A stretch of DNA of 64,000 nucleotides from Lysinibacillus sp. FSL M8-0337 (GTDB taxonomy: Bacteria; Bacillota; Bacilli; Bacillales_A; Planococcaceae): NCBI RefSeq assembly GCF_038593855.1, contig NZ_CP151996.1, positions 2,604,001 through 2,668,000 of the forward strand, given 5' to 3'. Numbering within the stretch: position 1 is the stretch's first letter; each line of letters begins with the position of its first letter. Position numbers and translations under genes: made by a program. Positions 58,552 through 64,000 of the stretch are shown here, in pieces. The notes under the pieces are model-generated. The model had not been told where the DNA came from. It did not search any database and was given only the letters and a program-made list of their open reading frames with translations.

Positions 58552-59434
58552 AAAATTAAAAGATTTAAAAAAACAATATGATGAAGTACCAATCCCAAAA
58601 GAGCTTGACTTTGTTGTTGAAAATGCACTAAAGCAAAGTAAAAAGAAGAAAAAAAATCGAACGCCACACTGGTTACTAGGAACAGCAGCAGCAGCAATGC
58701 TGTTTACCGCTAGCTTAAACGTTAGCCCTGCAATGGCACGTACCCTTTCGGAAATACCGGTTGTCGGAAGTGTTGTAAAAGTACTTACTTGGACTGAATA
58801 CGAAGTGGCAGATGACACATATGAAGCAAATATTAAAGTTCCTTCTATTGAAAATTTAGAAAATCAAAAGCTTGCCAATACATTAAATGAAAAGTATCGT
58901 GCAGAAGGAAAAGCGCTTTACGATGAATTTATTGCAGATGTTGGCGATATAAAGGCGAATGGCGGTGGTCACTATGGCGTAGATAGCGGCTATGACATTA
59001 AAACAGATAACGATCAAATTTTATCGATAGGACGTTATATCGTCAATACAGTTGGTTCTTCTTCAACAGTGATGCATTATGATACAATTGATAAACAAAA
59101 TGAAATTTTAATCACGCTACCAATGTTATTTAAAGATGACAGCTATATTCGTGTCATTAGTGACAATATTAAAGAACAAATGCGTGAACAAATTGCTGCA
59201 TCGAACGAAGAAAAAGTCTATTGGGTCAAAGGTGCAGGCTTGCCTGATGAGGATTTAATGGATGTTTTTAAAGCTATAGACGCTGAACAACAATTCTATA
59301 TTTCGGATAAAGGAAAGCTTATTATTTCATTCGATAAATATGAAGTAGCACCTGGTTATATGGGCGTAGTAGAATTTGAAATTCCAACGGACGTACTTCA
59401 AAACAGTCTTGTAAGTAATCAATATATTCATTAA
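58544..59434 (+). CDS. rsiV: Anti-sigma factor RsiV-like (DUF3298), lysozyme sensor
   Basis: A 296-residue single-pass membrane protein. The cytoplasmic anti-sigma head (KLKDLKKQYDEVPIPKELDF) leads to a membrane helix (about 43-62, TPHWLLGTAAAAMLFTASLN). The external part contains the DUF4163/DUF3298 domain: TLNEKYRAEGKALYDEFIAD, then ITLPMLFKDDSYIRVISDNI and ISFDKYEVAPGYMGVVEFEI. These blocks align with B. subtilis RsiV, which binds lysozyme and is then cleaved by signal peptidase and RasP. A possible signal peptidase site (SPAMARTLSE) follows the helix. ATG 58544 overlaps the sigV stop. Confidence 0.92.
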   Translation: MDKKLKDLKKQYDEVPIPKELDFVVENALKQSKKKKKNRTPHWLLGTAAAAMLFTASLNVSPAMARTLSEIPVVGSVVKVLTWTEYEVADDTYEANIKVPSIENLENQKLANTLNEKYRAEGKALYDEFIADVGDIKANGGGHYGVDSGYDIKTDNDQILSIGRYIVNTVGSSSTVMHYDTIDKQNEILITLPMLFKDDSYIRVISDNIKEQMREQIAASNEEKVYWVKGAGLPDEDLMDVFKAIDAEQQFYISDKGKLIISFDKYEVAPGYMGVVEFEIPTDVLQNSLVSNQYIH

Positions 59435-59440
59435 ATAGCT

Positions 59441-59477
59441 GGCACTATCTCAAGTATATGAGATAGTGCCTTTTTAT
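59441..59477 (+). terminator. Terminator of sigV-rsiV
   Basis: A 12-bp perfect stem GGCACTATCTCA/TGAGATAGTGCC, loop of six, then TTTTT. It closes the operon right after rsiV. Confidence 0.9.
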
Positions 59478-59542
59478 AACTTATAATCCTTCAACTTTTT
59501 GTCAATGCTAATATGTATCAAAACAGGTTAGAGGGTTTTTAT

Positions 59543-60667
59543 ATGAAAAATGTCGGATCGATTAGTATTTTACATGTTGTCTTCCTAGCAATGACAGTTA
59601 TTGGCTTAAAAAATCACGTAACCATAATGCCTCCATTATTAGAGGTTGCAGAAAGAGATAGCTGGTTATCCGTTATTTTCACATCACTAATCATGTTTCC
59701 TTGGCTCTTTCTTTTAGTGTATATTCATAGAAAATCAAAACAAGAACCTTTAAAAAATTGGCTAAAACAAAAAATAGGAAAAGTCGGCTCGAATATCGTC
59801 ATCTATACAATTGTCATTGTTCTCATCATTATTGCAGCCTTTACAATGATTGAAACGTTACAGTGGATCAATACAACCTTTTTACCTAAAACACCAAAGT
59901 TAATTTTGCTTGCTATTTATGTTACTCTTTGTATTTTGCTTGTCATGACTAGTTTACAAACAATTGTTATTGTCAATGTATTCGTTTTATTAGCGGTCGT
60001 CGTATTTGGCTTTTTTGTCGCGTTTACCAATTTACAAGTGAAGGACCATGAGTTATTACGGCCTTTTTTTGAGCATGGTTTCCAACCAATCTTATCAGGG
60101 CTCATCTACCCCGCTTCCGGCTTTTCAGAATTAATAATGTTTTTACTTATCCAACATCAAATTAAAGATCGACTTCGATGGTATCACTTTGCCATCATGC
60201 TACTAATTCTAGCAGGGTTAACATTGGGACCACTTATTGGTGCTATTACAGAATTTGGACCCACTGAAGCTGCTAAACAACGTTATCCTGCTTACGAAGA
60301 ATGGGGATTAGTAACTATAGGGCGCTATGTAGAACATTTAGACTTTCTTTCTATTTATCAATGGCTTACAGGAACATTCATTCGTGTTGGATTTATTTTA
60401 TATGTTGTAACGGACTTACTGGGCATGGTGGGAGACCACCAACGCATATGGAAAATGGTAGCACTTCCGTTCTTTTTCATATGCCTGCCACTAATATTAT
60501 TAAATGAGCACATATTTCTAGAACTCAAAGGAAATTATATATTAACAGCTACGTTTATTTTCTTTTTCTTACTATCCATTTTTTTAATGATTGTGGCTTT
60601 CATGTCAGGAAAAAAAGCAAACAAGTCTAAAGCCGATTACCAAGACACGGAAAGTGGTGACACCTGA
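59543..60667 (+). CDS. Spore germination receptor subunit B (GerAB/GerKB family)
   Basis: A 374-residue APC-superfamily protein with ten helices, the germinant-binding subunit of GerA-type receptors. Marks: SISILHVVFLAMTVIGLKNH at the start, PLLEVAERDSWLSVIFTSLI (helix 2), FLPKTPKLILLAIYVTLCIL, and the LIYPASGFSELIMFLLIQ helix. ATG 59543 lies five to six bases after AGAGGGTTTT. Its stop overlaps the next gene's ATG (TGATG). Gene order is B-A-C, differing from gerA (A-B-C) of B. subtilis. Expected in the inner spore membrane; expression probably by SigG. Confidence 0.92.
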   Translation: MKNVGSISILHVVFLAMTVIGLKNHVTIMPPLLEVAERDSWLSVIFTSLIMFPWLFLLVYIHRKSKQEPLKNWLKQKIGKVGSNIVIYTIVIVLIIIAAFTMIETLQWINTTFLPKTPKLILLAIYVTLCILLVMTSLQTIVIVNVFVLLAVVVFGFFVAFTNLQVKDHELLRPFFEHGFQPILSGLIYPASGFSELIMFLLIQHQIKDRLRWYHFAIMLLILAGLTLGPLIGAITEFGPTEAAKQRYPAYEEWGLVTIGRYVEHLDFLSIYQWLTGTFIRVGFILYVVTDLLGMVGDHQRIWKMVALPFFFICLPLILLNEHIFLELKGNYILTATFIFFFLLSIFLMIVAFMSGKKANKSKADYQDTESGDT

Positions 60668-62124
60668 TGCCTTCAACAGAAAAGTCCTTAGATTTAAACG
60701 GCTTAAAGCAGTTATTTGAAAAATCTGCTGACGTTCATTTTCAAGAATATGTATTTAAGCAGCATCGAGTACAATTCGTCATTTGTGAGGCGATGATTGA
60801 TCAGCAACTACTCCATGACGTGATTGTAAGGCGTGTTCAGTCTCTTTTTGATAAATTAACAGACACATCACTGCAAGATGCTATCAATACCCAGTTACAC
60901 ATCCCTAACTTACAACAAGTAACAGAAGAATCAGAAGCTATATCACTCGTATATACTGGCCATTTACTTCTTTATTTTGAATCCGATGAACTACTTTACG
61001 CAAGTAATATTGCCAAAAAGCCAAATCGTAATCCTGAAGAAACACGGATGGAAGTACTTGTTAAAGGACCTCGAGATAACTTTATTGAAGATATTTCCGT
61101 CAATATTGCATTATTAAGAAAACGACTGCCGACAAATTCCTTATGTGTTGAAAAAATGGAACTGGGAAAACGTTCAAAAACAACGGTTGCCATACTTTAT
61201 TTTGGTGACATCGCCAACATGGACATTTTAAATAGTATAAAAGTACAGCTACAATCCGTTGATACAGATATTGTCTTTAGCGGTGATTTGCTAATGGAGC
61301 GTGTCAACAAAAATACGCGATTTTTCCCGAAAACGGATTATACAGGACGTCCTGATTTCGCGATTCAAGCATTGATTCGCGGACGTTTTCTTATTTTTGT
61401 AGATGGTGTAGCGTATGCGGTTATCACACCGGTTAATTTATTTTTACTCTTAAAATCAGGCGAGGATAATGAATACCCGATTGTTTTTAGTTCACTAGAA
61501 CGGTTACTACGTATATCAGGTATTCTTATCGGTTTGCTCTTACCTGCTTTTTGGCTTGCCTTAACGACTTATCATCAAAATCAATTACCTTTACTGTTTT
61601 TAGCAACGGTTGTGCAAGGTCGAACTGGTTTACCTCTTCCCTCTTCATTGGAAATGCTAATAATGCTACTGATGTTTGAGCTCTTTCGAGAAGCGGGTCT
61701 ACGTTTACCATCTGTTATTGGCGGAACGATAAGTGTTGTTGGTGGTTTAATTATTGGTGATGCAGCCATACGTGCCGGTGTGACAAGCCCTGAGATGATC
61801 GTTATTATTGCTGTCTCTACCATCGCTTCCTTTACACTTGTCAACCAATCTCTCGTTACGACCATTAGTATTTTCCGTGTTGGTTTTATTTTGTTAAGTG
61901 GCTTTTTTGGGTTATTTGGCTTCTTTATATCCCTATACGTAACCCTTCTTTACTTATGTAATATAAGAATATTCGGTTATTCTTATATGCAAGTTGGCGG
62001 TGATTTAGACTGGCAAACCATTAAGAAAACACTTTTCCGCTTATCACCTAAAGGTTACTCTAAACGCCCGAACTATATTGCTCCACAAGATCAAACACGT
62101 ACGAGTGAGGATAAAAATGAATAA
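60667..62124 (+). CDS. Spore germination receptor subunit A (GerAA family)
   Basis: A 485-residue GerA-family protein. The soluble N-terminal half (1-245) has VFKQHRVQFVICEAMIDQQL and MEVLVKGPRDNFIEDISVNI followed by ALLRKRL, the family core. The membrane half (about 245-450) contains PDFAIQALIRGRFLIFVDGV, GLLLPAFWLALTTYHQNQLP, LPLPSSLEMLIMLLMFELFR and EAGLRLPSVIGGTISVVGGL. Subunit A forms the pentameric ion channel of the receptor. The start is coupled to the B gene and the end overlaps the C gene. Confidence 0.95.
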   Translation: MPSTEKSLDLNGLKQLFEKSADVHFQEYVFKQHRVQFVICEAMIDQQLLHDVIVRRVQSLFDKLTDTSLQDAINTQLHIPNLQQVTEESEAISLVYTGHLLLYFESDELLYASNIAKKPNRNPEETRMEVLVKGPRDNFIEDISVNIALLRKRLPTNSLCVEKMELGKRSKTTVAILYFGDIANMDILNSIKVQLQSVDTDIVFSGDLLMERVNKNTRFFPKTDYTGRPDFAIQALIRGRFLIFVDGVAYAVITPVNLFLLLKSGEDNEYPIVFSSLERLLRISGILIGLLLPAFWLALTTYHQNQLPLLFLATVVQGRTGLPLPSSLEMLIMLLMFELFREAGLRLPSVIGGTISVVGGLIIGDAAIRAGVTSPEMIVIIAVSTIASFTLVNQSLVTTISIFRVGFILLSGFFGLFGFFISLYVTLLYLCNIRIFGYSYMQVGGDLDWQTIKKTLFRLSPKGYSKRPNYIAPQDQTRTSEDKNE

Positions 62125-63277
62125 AAAAATACTCTGTATATTGTTAGTACTGACGACACTGCTGTCAGGCTGTTGGGATGTCACTGAACCACAAAGAATG
62201 TACTATATTCATGCACTTGGTATAGATTTTAAAGATGGTCATTATGAAACCTATATGCAAATTATTGATTTTGCCAATATAGCCAAATCCGAACAGCCTA
62301 ATAATCCGCAAGCTCAACAAGCTGAAATTGGACATGCCAAAGGTAAAACAATAGAAGATTCTTTTTTCGATTTATATCATTCCATTGATCAAAAAGCGTT
62401 TTGGGGTCATATTACCTACATTATACTTTCAGAAGAAGTAATGAAAAGCGACAAGGTCAACCAAGTACTTGACTTTTTAACGCGTTATCGCGAAATGAGA
62501 TACCAAATATGGGTATATGGCACAAAAGAGCCACTCGATGAATTACTAGTCGTCACACCAATTAATAATAAAGCACTTACATTATCGAAACTCGGTGATC
62601 CATTAAATTCGTTTAGGCAAGAATCTTTTGTAACACCGATTAATGTTCGAAAATTGGTCATCGGTCTAAATGAGCCTAGTCATGAAGTGTATTTACCTCT
62701 CGTCTCAATTGATAAAGGATGGGAAACGTCGAAAGGACAGGCTGAATCTATAGAAATAAAGGGTGTTGCCCTCTTATCGAATGAAGGCTATAAAGGGTCT
62801 CTCACACAAAATAAAGCTAACGGTGTCAAATGGATGACCAATGAAACAATGCGCAGTGAAATCACAGGGCAAATTGGTGAAGGTGAAAATTCCTATGTAA
62901 CCGTTGCTTTGGAACATATAAAAGTTCATATTACACCTATCGTAAAAAACGAAAATGTACAATTTGATATCGAAATCAAATTAGAGGCAACCAGCGTTCT
63001 AGGTATTACAAAAAAAATCACTACGAAAGAAATTCAGAAAGAGATCGAAAAACAAGTGGAAAAAGAGGTAAGAGAAACGTTTAAGGAAGCTATTGCGTTG
63101 GATACAGATATTTACCGTTTATCTGAAAGACTTTACCGCAAAGACGTTAAACTGTGGAAAAAATTAGAAAAAAATGGAAAAATAGAGTTAACTGAAGATT
63201 CCATACGCAATATTCATGTAAATGTTTACAAAATAAATCCTGGCAGAGGATCTTATACAGAAACAATTAGAAAATAG
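62117..63277 (+). CDS. Spore germination receptor lipoprotein subunit C (GerAC family)
   Basis: A 386-residue lipoprotein: lipobox VLTTLLSGCWDVTEPQRMYY with the Cys at residue 17. The C-W-D/N-x-x-E start and IHALGIDFKDGHYETYMQII are diagnostic for GerC subunits. The middle has AKGKTIEDSFFDLYHSIDQK and the end an amphipathic helical stretch rich in Lys/Glu (KEIQKEIEKQVEKEVRETFK) before the last strand. ATG 62117 overlaps the A-subunit stop and follows GTGAGGATAAAA. The lipid anchor is needed for receptor assembly in known systems. The hairpin at 63295-63321 follows. Confidence 0.94.
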   Translation: MNKKILCILLVLTTLLSGCWDVTEPQRMYYIHALGIDFKDGHYETYMQIIDFANIAKSEQPNNPQAQQAEIGHAKGKTIEDSFFDLYHSIDQKAFWGHITYIILSEEVMKSDKVNQVLDFLTRYREMRYQIWVYGTKEPLDELLVVTPINNKALTLSKLGDPLNSFRQESFVTPINVRKLVIGLNEPSHEVYLPLVSIDKGWETSKGQAESIEIKGVALLSNEGYKGSLTQNKANGVKWMTNETMRSEITGQIGEGENSYVTVALEHIKVHITPIVKNENVQFDIEIKLEATSVLGITKKITTKEIQKEIEKQVEKEVRETFKEAIALDTDIYRLSERLYRKDVKLWKKLEKNGKIELTEDSIRNIHVNVYKINPGRGSYTETIRK

Positions 63278-63294
63278 TTGTAAAATAAATCTAA

Positions 63295-63321
63295 GGCATC
63301 GAATAATTCACATTCGATGCC
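63295..63321. terminator. Terminator between the ger operon and the ABC gene
   Basis: A 10-bp stem GGCATCGAAT/ATTCGATGCC with a 7-base loop between convergent genes. Confidence 0.7.
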
Positions 63322-63348
63322 TATTTACTTTATAATCTTACATTCTAC

Positions 63349-64000
63349 TTAACTTTCAATTGGTTGAATGACTCTTTCACTTTCGGCTTTGCGAAATTGA
63401 ATATGATGAAGTTTAGCAAAAATACCATCTTGTGCAACTAATTCCTCATACGTGCCGTCCTCTTCAATCCCATTTTGTGTTACAACGAGCACACGATCTG
63501 CATTGCGGATGGTCGCAAGGCGGTGTGCAATAATAAGCGTTGTTCGATTTTCAGCAAGCTCTGCTAACGACTGTTGGATAATCATTTCCGTTTCGGTATC
63601 TAATGCAGAGGTTGCTTCGTCTAAAATTAAAATCGGTGGATTTTTCAAGAACATACGAGCAATAGCAATACGTTGCTTTTGCCCGCCTGATAACTTTAAG
63701 CCACGCTCACCAATTTGTGTTTCATAACCATCTGGCAATTCAGCAATAAAGGACTCGAGATGAGCTCTTTTAGCAGCTTCCTGAACCTCTTCATCACTTG
63801 CTCCTAAACGTCCATACGCAATGTTTTCTCGAATTGTTCCTGTAAATAAAAAGACATCCTGTTGGACAATACCAATTTGTGCGCGAAGAGAGGCTTGAGT
63901 CATATCTCGCACATCCAAACCATCAATCGTAATGGCTCCATGATGGACATCATAAAACCTTGGAATTAAAGAACATATAGTAGTTTTCCCTGCACCCGAT
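63349..64000 (-). CDS. ABC exporter (multidrug/lipid type), C-terminal part only
   Basis: The window shows 216 C-terminal residues of a type-I ABC exporter; the membrane domain lies beyond the right edge. From the edge: SGAGKTTICSLIPRFYD (Walker A, first residues cut), Q-loop IGIVQQDVFLFTGTIRENIA, signature LKLSGGQKQRIAIARMFLKN, Walker B ILILDEATSALDTETEMIIQ with catalytic Glu, and H-loop TTLIIAHRLATIRNADRVLV. The short tail (RKAESERVIQPIES) is not conserved. It resembles YwjA/MsbA-like homodimeric exporters. Confidence 0.93.
   Translation of the reverse strand, partial: SGAGKTTICSLIPRFYDVHHGAITIDGLDVRDMTQASLRAQIGIVQQDVFLFTGTIRENIAYGRLGASDEEVQEAAKRAHLESFIAELPDGYETQIGERGLKLSGGQKQRIAIARMFLKNPPILILDEATSALDTETEMIIQQSLAELAENRTTLIIAHRLATIRNADRVLVVTQNGIEEDGTYEELVAQDGIFAKLHHIQFRKAESERVIQPIES

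Noticed and set aside
1..64000. CRISPR arrays, tRNA or rRNA genes, transposases, prophage modules
   Set aside because: I looked for them on both strands and found no supporting sequence.

Overview
The window is a low-GC (roughly 37% by eye) stretch of a spore-forming member of the Bacillaceae/Planococcaceae. Gene content points to Lysinibacillus or a close relative: S-layer homology (SLH) proteins, a GerA-type germinant receptor, YfkAB, a SigV/RsiV pair, DUF3231 and DUF2935 proteins, and frequent TTG/GTG starts behind strong Shine-Dalgarno sites. The genus is an inference from gene content. There are no rRNA or tRNA genes, CRISPR arrays, complete insertion sequences or prophage modules.

Layout. 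1-2.8 kb: a topB gene cut by the left edge, a frameshifted gene remnant, an orphan 265-codon gene and a second, truncated topB head lying in an imperfect 0.26-kb direct repeat. 3-12 kb: small accessory genes (DUF2935, GNATs, WYL regulator, deoxyribosyltransferase, YbjQ-like, permuted papain-like hydrolase, cupin, DUF3231). 12.3-13.7 kb: a PbuE-like purine efflux pump behind a purine riboswitch with its own terminator and promoter. 14-20 kb: envelope genes (signal peptidase I, LCP protein, S13 carboxypeptidase), an SDR and a MarR regulator. 20-24 kb: a BmrCD-like heterodimeric ABC exporter behind a leader peptide and attenuator. 24-28 kb: two CrcB fluoride channel subunits, a DUF418 protein with a Fur-like site, PdxK, and a YqjZ-like monooxygenase. 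28.6-33 kb: a two-component system convergent with a four-gene operon of a polyacidic secreted protein, a small membrane protein, ApbE and a ferric-reductase-like membrane protein. 33-38.6 kb: MFS, VOC protein and an MntABCD/TroABCD-type metal importer. 39.8-45.4 kb: SLH protein, FMN reductase, adenine deaminase, general stress proteins, L25/Ctc. 45.5-51.9 kb: a six-gene NikA/CntA-type importer with a CntE-like MFS exporter behind a Fur/Zur-like box. 52-57.9 kb: SLH protein, HAD nucleotidase, YfkAB, luciferase-like oxidoreductase, TSUP permease. 58-63.3 kb: sigV-rsiV and a gerB-gerA-gerC operon. The right edge cuts an ABC exporter.

Common themes are metal handling (Mn/Zn importer, Ni/Co or metallophore importer, two Fur-like sites, ApbE/ferric-reductase operon), purine salvage and overflow (pump plus adenine deaminase), and envelope stress or efflux (SigV/RsiV, BmrCD-like, LCP, PBP). 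RNA-level control is prominent: one riboswitch, one leader-peptide attenuator, and a hairpin upstream of topB.
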